Shown: positions 8,441-16,526 of the stretch, in pieces | How positions within the stretch are numbered: the stretch's first letter is position 1 | Layout of the letters: each line of letters opens with the position of its first letter | Source: Bacillota bacterium | Lineage (GTDB): Bacteria; Bacillota; Clostridia; Christensenellales; SZUA-584 | NCBI GenBank assembly: GCA_023416745.1 | Contig: JAEZHF010000020.1 | Span: forward strand, 18,355 to 82,354 | Reading direction: 5' to 3' | Length of the DNA: 64,000 bases | The notes under the pieces: model-generated | What the model was told of the DNA's origin: nothing | The model's input: only the letters and a program-made list of their open reading frames with translations | The model's database searches: none | Made by a program: the position numbers and the translations under genes

Positions 8441-8731
8441 ATTCCAATCCAATTCATAATGATTGTTTACAGGCGAATGGCGCGAATGAGCATCCGCCTT
8501 TCATGAACGAACTTCATCTGACGGTGTTTTTTTGCGCTATAATAAAAGGCGCATCAGGCCAGCTCGCCGTGATGCGCATGAACACCAATATGTCCCTTGC
8601 TCGAATTGTTTGCGGAGTGTCCCACAAATATGTTTGTGTTATTCCAAGCCTGCGGCGCAAAAGCGAATGCCAAGGGCGGTGCATGTCAGAAGGGAGAGCG
8701 TGCTCCGTTCTAGCATAGCAGACCGCGCCGA
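8441..8731. other. Gene-free stretch between DUF2156 and ferredoxin genes
   Basis: About 290 bases without a convincing gene. It holds the ferredoxin gene's terminator (8541-8577) and, nearer the DUF2156 gene, a hairpin (8471-8500, AGGCG-type stem) with no T-run. The minus-strand reading frame 8514-8684 runs through the terminator and has no ribosome site, so it is not a gene. Confidence 0.6.
8541..8577 (-). terminator. Terminator of the ferredoxin gene
   Basis: On the minus strand, a perfect eight-base stem GCGCATCA/TGATGCGC is followed by CTTTTATT. It lies about 155 bases past the ferredoxin stop codon. Confidence 0.7.
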
Positions 8732-9439
8732 CTATTCCTCTACGATCTCACCGTTGGGTGAAATGACCGTGACGTGCCAAGGTATCATCTTGCCGCTGTT
8801 CACCAGCGCCTGCTTGACGGCGTACTCAATGCCGCCGCAGCACGGCACGCTCATGCGCAGCACCTCAACGCTGCGGATATCATTGTAAGACAGTATCTCC
8901 GTCAGCTTCTCCGAATAGTCCCCCATGTCCAGCTTGGGACAGCCAATCAGCGTAATCTTGCCCTTCATGAATTTCTCGTGCACGCCCGCACAGGCGTAAG
9001 CCGTACAGTCCGCCGCGATCAGCAGCTTGGCACCGTCGAAGTAAGGCGCATTCGGCGGCACCAGCTTGATCTGGCAGGGCCACTGCCGCAACTCGGAAAC
9101 CGCTTGGGGAACCGCCGCTGATGGGGCTGCCTGAACGGGACGATCCATCGTCATTGAGCGCGCGGATGGGCAGCCGCCGCCGTGGTGGGGCTGGTTCTGC
9201 TGCCTGTCGAGGTGCTTTTTGACCGCTTCTTCGTCGAAGCCCGCTGCCTCGCGCTCCTCAATCGTGATCGCGCCCGTGGGGCATTCGGGCAGACAGGCGC
9301 CCAGCCCGTCGCAGTATGAGTCGGAGATCAACCGCGCCTTGCCATCCACCATCTGCAACGCGCCTTCGTGGCAGGCGTTCACGCACAGTCCACAGCCGTT
9401 GCACTTCTCTTCATCTATATTTATGATATTTCTTTTCAT
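8732..9439 (-). CDS. 4Fe-4S dicluster ferredoxin-type protein
   Basis: 235 residues from ATG 9439, chosen for the purine-rich GGGGAGGG site upstream. The first cluster motif is CNGCGLCVNACHEGA (about 12-26); the second is CDGLGACLPECPTGA, which lacks one Cys spacing of the standard pattern, as is common in this family. A Pro/Gln/His linker leads to a C-terminal domain with further Cys residues (CTAYACAG, GCPK, SVPCCGG). This suggests a cytoplasmic electron carrier or sensor with additional metal sites. It is divergent from a Crp/Fnr regulator gene, which probably controls it. Confidence 0.85.
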   Translation of the reverse strand: MKRNIINIDEEKCNGCGLCVNACHEGALQMVDGKARLISDSYCDGLGACLPECPTGAITIEEREAAGFDEEAVKKHLDRQQNQPHHGGGCPSARSMTMDRPVQAAPSAAVPQAVSELRQWPCQIKLVPPNAPYFDGAKLLIAADCTAYACAGVHEKFMKGKITLIGCPKLDMGDYSEKLTEILSYNDIRSVEVLRMSVPCCGGIEYAVKQALVNSGKMIPWHVTVISPNGEIVEE

Positions 9440-9465
9440 TTTTCTTTGCCCTCCCCTTGTTTTCA

Positions 9466-9515
9466 TGACCCAATTATAATATACTGGCATCGTTTAGTGT
9501 GTTGCTTTTGCAACA
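9466..9515 (-). promoter_or_regulatory. Class II Crp/Fnr-type promoter of the ferredoxin gene
   Basis: A 16-base perfect palindrome TGTTGCTTTTGCAACA (9500-9515) lies between the two divergent genes. On the minus strand a TATAAT (9478-9473) predicts a start at 9466. The palindrome centre, 9507.5, is then exactly at -41.5, the class II activator position. No good -35 hexamer is present, which fits activator dependence. The neighbouring Crp/Fnr protein is the likely ligand. Confidence 0.7.
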
Positions 9516-9533
9516 ATAACATGCGGAGCGGCT

Positions 9534-10229
9534 ATGAATTGTCAGCATATCTATGAAAAGAATATCGCGCTGTTCAACGGCATCAAATGCCCGGAGTTGG
9601 AGTCGATGCTGGGCTGCCTCGGCGCAAAGATCGCCGTTTACAAGAAGGGTGATTTCATGCTGACGGCGGGCGCGCCCCTGCGGCATGTGGGTATCATTCT
9701 GTCCGGTCAGGCTGTGGTCAGCCGGGACGACATTCTGGGCAACCGAACCGTGCTCACCGCGCTGTCGCCGCCGCAGCTGTTCGCGGAGTCGCTGGCGTGC
9801 GCAGGTATCACCGTCAGCCCCGTCAATGTAGAGGCCGTCACGGATGCGGAGGTGCTGCTGGTCGTCTTCGACAAGATCATCCGCACATGCACCTCCTGCT
9901 GCTCACACCACAACGTGCTGGTGGAAAACATGTTGTATATCGTCGCACGAAAGAACCTCGATATGAGTGAGAAACTGGACCATATCGCCCGCAAGACCAC
10001 GCGTCAGAAGCTGGCCTCCTACCTGTTAAGCCAAGCCAACAAGAACAAGAGCAGTCGCTTCGAGATCGGGCTGGACCGGCAGGCGCTGGCGGACTACCTG
10101 TGCGTCAACCGCAGCGCGCTCTCCCGTGAGCTGTCCGGTATTAGTGATCTTGGCATACTCACCTACCACCGAAATCAATTTGACATCCGTGACATGAAAC
10201 AGCTGGAGGAACTGCTGGAAAGCGAATAA
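9534..10229 (+). CDS. Crp/Fnr family transcriptional regulator
   Basis: 231 residues. The N-terminal cyclic-nucleotide-binding-type beta-roll covers about 20-120 (YKKGDFMLTAGAPLRHVGIILSGQ), followed by a long dimer helix and a C-terminal winged helix with recognition region RQALADYLCVNRSALSRELS (about 182-201). Cys3, 19, 28, 119, 122 and 123 are present, so an iron-sulfur or redox sensor is possible but the FNR spacing is not obvious. It is divergent from the ferredoxin-type gene, with a palindromic site between them. Related pairs in anaerobes respond to nitrosative or redox stress; that is inference. Confidence 0.88.
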   Translation: MNCQHIYEKNIALFNGIKCPELESMLGCLGAKIAVYKKGDFMLTAGAPLRHVGIILSGQAVVSRDDILGNRTVLTALSPPQLFAESLACAGITVSPVNVEAVTDAEVLLVVFDKIIRTCTSCCSHHNVLVENMLYIVARKNLDMSEKLDHIARKTTRQKLASYLLSQANKNKSSRFEIGLDRQALADYLCVNRSALSRELSGISDLGILTYHRNQFDIRDMKQLEELLESE

Positions 10230-10294
10230 CGGGCTTTTTAGCCCCATCTGTGCTGTCAAATAATCTATCTGACCAACGAAAGGAAACCAGGGTA

Positions 10295-11488
10295 ATGACA
10301 ACAGGCAGCGGCGTGACATACGCGCAAGGCTTCACCGCGGCGGGCGTAACCTGTGGCATCAAGAAGAACGGCAACCGTGATCTTGCGATCATCAAATGTG
10401 ACCGCCCCGCGGCGGCGGCGGGCGTGTTCACCCGAAATATTGTCAAGGGACACTCGCTGCAGCTGGCGCAGAGGAACGTACGTAACGGCAAAGCCCAGCT
10501 CGTCATCGTCAACGCAGGCTGTGCAAATGCCTGCCTCGGGCAGCGCGGCATGGACGACGCGCTCACTATGGCACGGCTTGCGGCCAAGCGCTTTGGCTGC
10601 CGACCCGGCGACGTGCTCACCGGCTCCACCGGCGTGATCGGCTTTCCGTTGCCCATGGACCGCATTGAAGCGGGGGTTGCCGCCGCTGAGATGTCCGTCG
10701 AAGGCGGCGCGGACGCGGCGCGCGCCATCATGACGACTGACACCATTCCCAAGGAAGCTCAAAGCTATGTGGTCATCAGTGGGCGCGAGGTGCGCGTGGG
10801 TGGCATGGCCAAGGGCTCCGGTATGATACACCCCAACATGGCCACGATGATCTCCGTCGTCACGACGGATGCCAACATATCCGCACCCGCGCTGCGTCAG
10901 GCGCTTAAGGAAGCGGTGAACGTGTCCTACAACCGCATCTCCATCGACGGCGACACCAGCGTATGCGACAAGGTGCTGCTGCTCGCGTCCGGCATGGCGG
11001 GCAACGATGTCATTGAAGCGGGCACGACCGAATACGCGCTATTCCTCGGCGCGCTCAAGGAGGTCTGCATCAAGCTGTCCAAGCTGCTGGCGGCGGACGG
11101 CGAGGGCGCGACCAAACTGCTCACGATAGACGTGCGCAACGTGCGCACTTCCAAGGACGCGCATCTCATCACCAGCGCCATCGCCAAGTCCCCGCTGTGC
11201 AAAACGGCTGCATTCGGCAACGACGCCAACTGGGGGCGTCTGCTGACTGCAGCCGGTTATTCGGGCGCGAAGTTTGACCCGGAGAAAGTGAACATCTGGA
11301 TCGGGGATATACAGGTATGCCGGGACGGCGGCGGCCTTGCCTTCGACGAAGCAGCGGCGCTGCACATACTGAAACAACCGGAAGTCACCTACACGCTGGA
11401 TTTCTCGGACGGTTCCGCCAACGACACGATGTGGACATGCGATTTCTCGCTCGACTACGTGAACATCAACGCCAGTTACCGCACCTGA
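10295..11488 (+). CDS. argJ: Glutamate N-acetyltransferase / amino-acid acetyltransferase
   Basis: 397 residues from ATG 10295, chosen for AAAGGAAA upstream. The ArgJ autoprocessing site is visible as MIHPNMATM: cleavage occurs before Thr184, which becomes the N-terminal nucleophile of the beta chain. Other family motifs are TGVIG (oxyanion region, about 112-116) and ANWGRLLTAAGYS near the C-terminus. ArgJ transfers acetyl from N-acetylornithine to glutamate in the cyclic arginine pathway. No other arg gene is in the window, so it stands outside the usual argCJBD cluster. The conserved NxGNANA motif reads NAGCANA here. Confidence 0.95.
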   Translation: MTTGSGVTYAQGFTAAGVTCGIKKNGNRDLAIIKCDRPAAAAGVFTRNIVKGHSLQLAQRNVRNGKAQLVIVNAGCANACLGQRGMDDALTMARLAAKRFGCRPGDVLTGSTGVIGFPLPMDRIEAGVAAAEMSVEGGADAARAIMTTDTIPKEAQSYVVISGREVRVGGMAKGSGMIHPNMATMISVVTTDANISAPALRQALKEAVNVSYNRISIDGDTSVCDKVLLLASGMAGNDVIEAGTTEYALFLGALKEVCIKLSKLLAADGEGATKLLTIDVRNVRTSKDAHLITSAIAKSPLCKTAAFGNDANWGRLLTAAGYSGAKFDPEKVNIWIGDIQVCRDGGGLAFDEAAALHILKQPEVTYTLDFSDGSANDTMWTCDFSLDYVNINASYRT

Positions 11489-11537
11489 CGTTGCTAACGT
11501 AAAGCGCCTTATCCGGTACGGGGCACAGATAAGACCA

Positions 11538-11625
11538 TGGAGGCTCTGCCTCCATACCTCCTCCGGGGCACGCGAGGGACTCGTCCCTTGAGAATCCCAC
11601 TGGGATAATGCTTTGCATTTTCCGG
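11538..11625 (+). repeat. Dispersed hairpin-rich intergenic element, copy A
   Basis: It contains four small inverted repeats in a row: TGGAGGC/GCCTCCA, AGGGAC/GTCCCT, ATCCC/GGGAT and AATGC/GCATT. A related copy lies at 49520-49618 in the same orientation, sharing the stretches CTCCGGGGCAC, CTTGAGAATCCCA and GCATTTTCCG. Where the two differ, stems are partly preserved. It lies just downstream of argJ. Confidence 0.7.
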
Positions 11626-11658
11626 TTTTTGAAATGGCTTTTTAGGGAAGGGTATGCA

Positions 11659-11871
11659 TTGAACAGAACTGTCCGGTTTGTACTTAACAACATAGTAGCT
11701 GTGCTTTTTATCCTGTCGCCAGTGGGGATGATAATTCTGCTCGGCAGCAATAGTGACTGGTTTGAAGCGCAGGCAGGCCTTGTTCAGGCTGCGCTCATCG
11801 TTGCACTGATTTTATACCTTGTTGCCGTACTGCTGATTGTTTTCAAGAGCGAGGGATTAAAAAAGGTCTGA
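11659..11871 (+). CDS. Small two-helix membrane protein, unknown function
   Basis: 70 residues from a TTG at 11659, chosen because AGGGAAGGG lies six bases upstream. An in-frame ATG at 11608 lies inside the repeat element and has no ribosome site. Two hydrophobic segments (about 7-28 and 40-62) are separated by a short loop with NSDWFEAQ; the C-terminus is basic (KSEGLKKV). I recognise no family. Confidence 0.55.
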   Translation: MNRTVRFVLNNIVAVLFILSPVGMIILLGSNSDWFEAQAGLVQAALIVALILYLVAVLLIVFKSEGLKKV

Positions 11872-11882
11872 TTTGAAACCTC

Positions 11883-12254
11883 TTATCTATGCTGATCGAT
11901 AAGAATTGGATTGCCATCAGGGTCTTCAATGGTCAAATATGCCGGGCCATTCGTTGCAGGATCGACCTGTTCGATTATTTCAATTCCTTTTGAGCGAAGA
12001 TCTTCCAGAATCTCCCGAACATCCTTAAACGGATTGACTTCCTCCGCCATATCATTCCATCCGGGATTAAAAGTCAGAATATTCTTCGGGAACATATCTT
12101 GAAATAACCCGATGGTGCAGTCATCGCTGCGCATAATCAACCAATTGTCTGCGATTTGCCCGCCTGCTTCACGAAACCCTAGTTTCTCATAAAATATCTT
12201 TGATGCCGTAATGTCCTTTACGGCAAGGCTTACCGAAAACGCTCCGATACTCAT
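11883..12254 (-). CDS. VOC (glyoxalase/bleomycin-resistance fold) protein
   Basis: 123 residues, a standard single VOC domain: SLAVKDITASKIFYEKLGF at the N-terminus, and YLTIEDPDGNPILIDQHR at the C-terminus, where the metal-binding Glu (or its position) in DPDGN lies. Members include glyoxalase I, dioxygenases and antibiotic-binding proteins. Nothing in the neighbourhood points to a substrate. Start supported by AGGAGG upstream. Confidence 0.85.
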   Translation of the reverse strand: MSIGAFSVSLAVKDITASKIFYEKLGFREAGGQIADNWLIMRSDDCTIGLFQDMFPKNILTFNPGWNDMAEEVNPFKDVREILEDLRSKGIEIIEQVDPATNGPAYLTIEDPDGNPILIDQHR

Positions 12255-12275
12255 ATTGACCTCCTGAGGAATCCG

Positions 12276-12977
12276 TCAATATCCCATGTCGCCCGTCCAG
12301 ACGTCCGGGTCGGCCTTTTCTTTCCGTTTGGGCTTGAACACCTCTTTGTCGTCCGAAAGAACCTGCTTCTTCGCCGTTACGCCAAACTGCACCAGCAGGC
12401 TCACCAGCGTCAGCCCCAGCGCCACACCCGTTATCAGCAGCGCATTGCCCGACAGAAAGCTCTCCAGCGGCACGAATATGTTGCCGCCCTGAAACGCCGA
12501 TATGTCCGTTCCCTGCAGATAGATGTACAGCCCGAGGTAGGCCGCTGCACAGCCGCCGAGCACCGAGGTGGATATCACCACGCCCACTTTTTTATACACC
12601 GACGTCAGCAGACCGGCCATCACGCTGAGCGTCAGCACCACGGGGTAAAGCAGCTCAAAGCTGTGCAGACCCGCCGCGTAAACAGCGAATATGAGCAGAA
12701 GTACACTGCCCAGCAGGCCGGCAAAGAAGCCAGCCAGCTGCTTGACTAAGAACAATACGAGATAAACGGCAATAGCTGTGCCGCCAAAGAACAGCCAGGT
12801 GCCAATGCCGTCCAGCGTCAGCAGATCGTACAGGTAGATGTAGATGAGACCCTCCAGCACGGCCAGCCCGCTTAAAGGCAGCAGAAACCGGGCCAGCTTG
12901 TAGCCGAAAAAGCCTGTCAGCAGAGCCAGCAGCAGTCCCACGCTGCCGCCGATGAGCAATGGAATTGAAGGATTCAT
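12276..12977 (-). CDS. Polytopic membrane protein (DUF4203/TMEM198-like topology)
   Basis: 233 residues with seven hydrophobic segments, the last ending about residue 205, then a charged cytoplasmic tail (KRKEKADPDVWTGDMGY). Gly-rich helix pairs (GFFGYKLARFLLPLSGL) recall the DUF4203/TMEM198 family, but the match is by pattern only. Together with the next gene (13000-13611), which has the same topology and lies 22 bases upstream, it likely forms a two-component membrane unit. Confidence 0.55.
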   Translation of the reverse strand: MNPSIPLLIGGSVGLLLALLTGFFGYKLARFLLPLSGLAVLEGLIYIYLYDLLTLDGIGTWLFFGGTAIAVYLVLFLVKQLAGFFAGLLGSVLLLIFAVYAAGLHSFELLYPVVLTLSVMAGLLTSVYKKVGVVISTSVLGGCAAAYLGLYIYLQGTDISAFQGGNIFVPLESFLSGNALLITGVALGLTLVSLLVQFGVTAKKQVLSDDKEVFKPKRKEKADPDVWTGDMGY

Positions 12978-12999
12978 GCGTGATCCCCTTTCCGTATTA

Positions 13000-13611
13000 T
13001 CAGGATTTCTTTTTGCCCGTCACCATTAGCTGAATGATAAGTCCGGCCAGAAAGAACCCGGCCAGAGCAATCAGGTATACCGTTGACGTATAGGCCGTGT
13101 AGGTCGTCTGCGCGTCATACAGCACGAAGGACTGCATCTTCACACCGTTAACGATCTGATCAACGACCTGCGCCAGCGCCGAAGCGCCGATATAAGCAGT
13201 GAACACCGAAACGAATATGCGCCGCTGGTTCAGCGTCAGCGCGCCCAGCGCACTGCTGATGAGCAGCACCGGGATATACACATACCATTCCAGCAGATAA
13301 AGCCCCAGCACCTGCACAAGCAGGAGGCACAGCATGATGCCGCCGCCGAAGCCGATAAAGAAGATGCCCACATAGAGGAGCAGTATAAACACCACCGCGC
13401 CCAGCGCACCCACGCCCAGACTGGCCAGCAGCACTGCGGTATCCCCCAGGGACGTCACCAGCGGCAGCACGGTGTTGCCGATAAGAAACCCGACGACGAA
13501 ACCGTATACGCCAAGTATCACCTTGAGCCATCTGTTGCCAAAGAAGCAGAACACCGCGCCGATAGCCAGATTGACGATCAGCAGTATGATTGACAGCGCT
13601 TGCATGTCCAT
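13000..13611 (-). CDS. Polytopic membrane protein, partner of the downstream gene
   Basis: 203 residues, about six to seven hydrophobic segments, with FFGNRWLKVILGVYGFVVGFLIGN, a Gly-spaced helix pair typical of DUF4203/TMEM198-like proteins, and a lysine tail (GKKKS). The downstream gene on the same strand begins 22 bases later and has similar topology, which suggests an old duplication and a joint function. The function is unknown. Confidence 0.55.
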   Translation of the reverse strand: MDMQALSIILLIVNLAIGAVFCFFGNRWLKVILGVYGFVVGFLIGNTVLPLVTSLGDTAVLLASLGVGALGAVVFILLLYVGIFFIGFGGGIMLCLLLVQVLGLYLLEWYVYIPVLLISSALGALTLNQRRIFVSVFTAYIGASALAQVVDQIVNGVKMQSFVLYDAQTTYTAYTSTVYLIALAGFFLAGLIIQLMVTGKKKS

Positions 13612-13673
13612 ATCGTTACCTCTCTGTTGCTTTTTTTCATTCTACCACATACTATATAAAATACCATACAATT

Positions 13674-14165
13674 TTAAGCTTCCGGTATCAGCAGCAGCAG
13701 CCCCGGGTATAATTCTTCCCGTTGCTCAAGCCAGTTTACACGACGGATAACACGTGCCGTTGTCCCAAAGCGACGCGCAAGATCTTCCAGTCTTTCGCCA
13801 TCACGCACACAATATATCTGCCCCGCCAGCCGGGGAATGACCAGCGACTCCCCCGGCCTTAAGTCGCCCGGATCCTCCATGGCGTTGGCCTTGAGCAATA
13901 TGCGCATTGTAAGGCCTGCACTCCGCGCGATGCCATAAAGCGTATCGTCCGGCTGCACGATGTAGACCGCATGCGCCGCCTGCTGTTCCGCGCAGCGGTT
14001 GCAGAAGCACCGGTGCGGAATCTTCAGCTCGCGCATATGGGACAGCTGCTGGGCATCCGCCAGTGCGTTTGCGCGCATGATCATGCAGACAGGCACGCGG
14101 TACTGCGCGCTCAAAGCTTCGAGGCGGTCTGTCCGCCGCAACCTGTGTATTGTCATATGCTCCAT
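13674..14165 (-). CDS. Triple LysM-domain protein without signal peptide
   Basis: 163 residues made almost wholly of three LysM-like units: about 5-50 (HRLRRTDRLEALSAQYRVP), 68-111 (YIVQPDDTLYGIARSAGLT) and 117-161 (IYCVRDGERLEDLARRFGT). LysM binds N-acetylglucosamine in peptidoglycan or chitin. No signal peptide or membrane segment is seen. It may act inside the cell or forespore, or leave by another route; a spore-coat role as for SafA-like LysM proteins is possible. A short CFCNRC motif lies between the first two units. Confidence 0.75.
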   Translation of the reverse strand: MEHMTIHRLRRTDRLEALSAQYRVPVCMIMRANALADAQQLSHMRELKIPHRCFCNRCAEQQAAHAVYIVQPDDTLYGIARSAGLTMRILLKANAMEDPGDLRPGESLVIPRLAGQIYCVRDGERLEDLARRFGTTARVIRRVNWLEQREELYPGLLLLIPEA

Positions 14166-14204
14166 ATAACCACTCCCGGTAGAGTGTATGCGACCAGAAG
14201 GGTT

Positions 14205-15359
14205 CTATATGAGAGCGCGGATAAATTCCCTGCATGAATCCAGTGTGAAGGCCACCGGATTCTTCTTCATCGACGAACCCATTGATGCCGCAGCCAGCTC
14301 GTCAAGATTGTCCTCAGACACGCCCAGCACCCGCAGCGATTCGGGAAGCCCGACGTACCGGCCAAGTGCTTCCACCGCCTCGGCCACCGCCGCCGCGCCT
14401 TCACTGTCGTCCGCAAAGTGCCGACCGCAGACAGCCGGAGCCAGCTGCGCGTATTTGGCAACGCCGTGCTCACAGTTGTAGCGCATCACATGCGGCAGCA
14501 GCATGCCGCAGGCCACACCGTGCTGTACGCCCAGTACCGCGCCCAGACCCGCGCCAATGCCGTGCGCCGCGCCCAGCCCCGCGTTAGCGAGGCACATGCC
14601 GCTCACCATCGACGCCAGCGACATCGTCTCACGCGCATCCATATCGCCGGCGTTGTCGTACGCCCTCTTCAGCGCGTCCATCGCAAGCGGTGTGTGGTAC
14701 AGCGCCATCGCGTCGCAGAACGGGTTGGCCGCCAGCGTCGTGAAGCTCTCAATCAGCTGGCAGATCGCGTCCATGCCGGACGCCGCCGTCACGCTCTGCG
14801 GTACAGACACCGTCAGCTCCGGGTCCACCACCGCGACGCGCGCCATCATCCTGTCGTCGCGCATGCTCACCTTGAAGCGTTCCTTCACTGACATAATAAC
14901 CGCGTTCTTCGTCACCTCTGTGCCGGTGCCTGCCGTGGTCGGCGCCGCGATAAACGGCAGCGGGTCCGCCGTTATTTGGGAACCGTCACCCACGCCCTCC
15001 AGATACGAGCGCACTCTGCCGCCGCTGGTGATTACAGCTGCGGCCGCCTTGGCAGTATCCAGTGCACTGCCGCCGCCGATACCCAGCACCGCGTCTACGC
15101 CCGCGCTGCGCCCCATCGCCGCCGCTGCGTCTACGATGTCGGGCGTCGGCTCTCCCGCCGCGCCGTCGTACAGCGTACAAGCGATGCCCTGCGCCGACAT
15201 GCCGTCAAGCAGCGCATCCAGCACGCCACTGCGCTTCAGCGAACCGCCGCCAGTCACGATCAGAAAGTGTTTGCCGTAAGCCGCGCACAATCCGGGCAGC
15301 TTCTTTACCGCTCCCCGCTCAAACACAATACGGGGAGCTGTCACAAACTCAAAACCCAT
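14205..15359 (-). CDS. Iron-containing alcohol dehydrogenase
   Basis: 384 residues, full family length. The nucleotide-binding GGGSALDTAKA (about 95-105), PTTAGTGTEVT, and metal-ligand positions in ASGMDAICQLIES (Asp), AAHGIGAGLG (His) and VQHGVACGMLLPHVM (His, His) are visible. Such enzymes reduce aldehydes with NAD(P)H, or oxidise alcohols or diols. It is the third gene of a minus-strand unit after the ApgM-like and DUF362 genes, eight bases from the former. The context hints at a hydroxy-acid or aldehyde pathway, not classical ethanol formation. Confidence 0.92.
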   Translation of the reverse strand: MGFEFVTAPRIVFERGAVKKLPGLCAAYGKHFLIVTGGGSLKRSGVLDALLDGMSAQGIACTLYDGAAGEPTPDIVDAAAAMGRSAGVDAVLGIGGGSALDTAKAAAAVITSGGRVRSYLEGVGDGSQITADPLPFIAAPTTAGTGTEVTKNAVIMSVKERFKVSMRDDRMMARVAVVDPELTVSVPQSVTAASGMDAICQLIESFTTLAANPFCDAMALYHTPLAMDALKRAYDNAGDMDARETMSLASMVSGMCLANAGLGAAHGIGAGLGAVLGVQHGVACGMLLPHVMRYNCEHGVAKYAQLAPAVCGRHFADDSEGAAAVAEAVEALGRYVGLPESLRVLGVSEDNLDELAAASMGSSMKKNPVAFTLDSCREFIRALI

Positions 15360-15368
15360 CTTTCCTCC

Positions 15369-16526
15369 TCATTCGCCGCGCTGCAGCGCCACCAGCTCCG
15401 ATGCCGTCACGACAAAGCCCGTATTGCGGCAGTCCTGCTCGGTGAAGCGTCCCTCAGAGCCCGAGCTGCCATGTCCCAGCAGCACGAAAGGTGCGGGGTC
15501 ACCGCCGTGACCGCCGCTGTCCGAGAACGTGTAGTGGTCGGACACGATAAACGCGCTGTACGGCTCCTTCACACTTTCAAAGAACGGCCTGATGAAATGC
15601 TCGTCGATCAGCTCGATGGCCTGCATCTTGCCCACCGGCTGCAGCTCGTGGGACAGGTCGTCCAGCTTCTGTATGTGGATATACGCGTAGTCGTAATCAT
15701 TCACTGCCTTGAGTGCTGCCTGTGTTTTCTCCTTCAGGAAGTCCGTAAAGTCCTTGTCCTCCGGCAGCGTCACAATGTTCAGCCCCGCCAGCGCCGCGAT
15801 ACCGCGCATCAGTGACGTCTCGGCCAGCACCACACGCTTGCCCTCGGGCAGCGCGCCGAAGTCGGGCGCGGAAGAAGCGCCCCAAAACCAGATGGCGTTC
15901 GCCTTGGTGGGGTTGTCCGCTTTGAGCACCGCATACGCCTTCTTCATCAGCGCGAAATACTGCTGCATGATCTCGTTGCCCTGCGTGTGCTGCGCTACAG
16001 TGTCGCCGATCATATCGTGAGCGGGCATGAACTTCAGCTGCTCCGCGAGTTCACCCGCACCCTCCACCACCAATATGTTGCGGAAGGTATCCGCGTGGTA
16101 CAGCTTAAACGGCGGGTGGAACACCTCTCTGTTCAGCCGTTCGGTAAGCGGCGCGGCCTCCTCCGTTTCCACATCATTCGCGTTGTAGCTCTCCAGTGTG
16201 CTGGATTCGTACTCGTCCCCCTCCAGCGTCACGAAGTTGCAGCGGATATAGAGGTTGCCCGGCGTCACCGGAAACCCCGCGCCCGCGGCCTCGATCACTG
16301 CGCGGCCCTTATATGTCTTCTCCGGGTCAAAGCCCAGCAGGCTCAAATTCGCGACGGCGCTGCCGATCTCCAGCCCCGGCTTGATCGTGCGCACCGTACC
16401 GGGTCTGCCGGAAGCAAAGAGCTTATCCAGCCCCGGCGTCTTCGCCGCTTCCATTGGTGTTTTGCCGCCCAGCTTCTGCTGCGGCCTGTCGGCGATGCCG
16501 TCCAGTACAATCGTGAACTGTTTCAT
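15369..16526 (-). CDS. ApgM-type cofactor-independent phosphoglycerate mutase-like protein
   Basis: 385 residues. The alkaline-phosphatase-fold N-terminus IVLDGIADRPQQKLGGKTPMEAAKTPGLDKL is diagnostic of the ApgM group. The active-site loop normally GSDxAxLxxLGYDP reads GSAVANLSLLGFDP (Asp to Ala next to Ser), and the usual HIEAxDExGH is HIQKLDDLSH. The C-terminal metal segment SDHYTFSDSGGHGGDPAPF is kept. It may interconvert 2- and 3-phosphoglycerate, but the altered residues allow another phosphate ester as substrate. Its start overlaps the DUF362 stop (ATGA). Confidence 0.78.
   Translation of the reverse strand: MKQFTIVLDGIADRPQQKLGGKTPMEAAKTPGLDKLFASGRPGTVRTIKPGLEIGSAVANLSLLGFDPEKTYKGRAVIEAAGAGFPVTPGNLYIRCNFVTLEGDEYESSTLESYNANDVETEEAAPLTERLNREVFHPPFKLYHADTFRNILVVEGAGELAEQLKFMPAHDMIGDTVAQHTQGNEIMQQYFALMKKAYAVLKADNPTKANAIWFWGASSAPDFGALPEGKRVVLAETSLMRGIAALAGLNIVTLPEDKDFTDFLKEKTQAALKAVNDYDYAYIHIQKLDDLSHELQPVGKMQAIELIDEHFIRPFFESVKEPYSAFIVSDHYTFSDSGGHGGDPAPFVLLGHGSSGSEGRFTEQDCRNTGFVVTASELVALQRGE

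Noticed and set aside
8514..8684. Minus-strand 56-codon frame between the ferredoxin and DUF2156 genes
   Set aside because: It runs through the ferredoxin terminator, has no Shine-Dalgarno site and no recognisable sequence.
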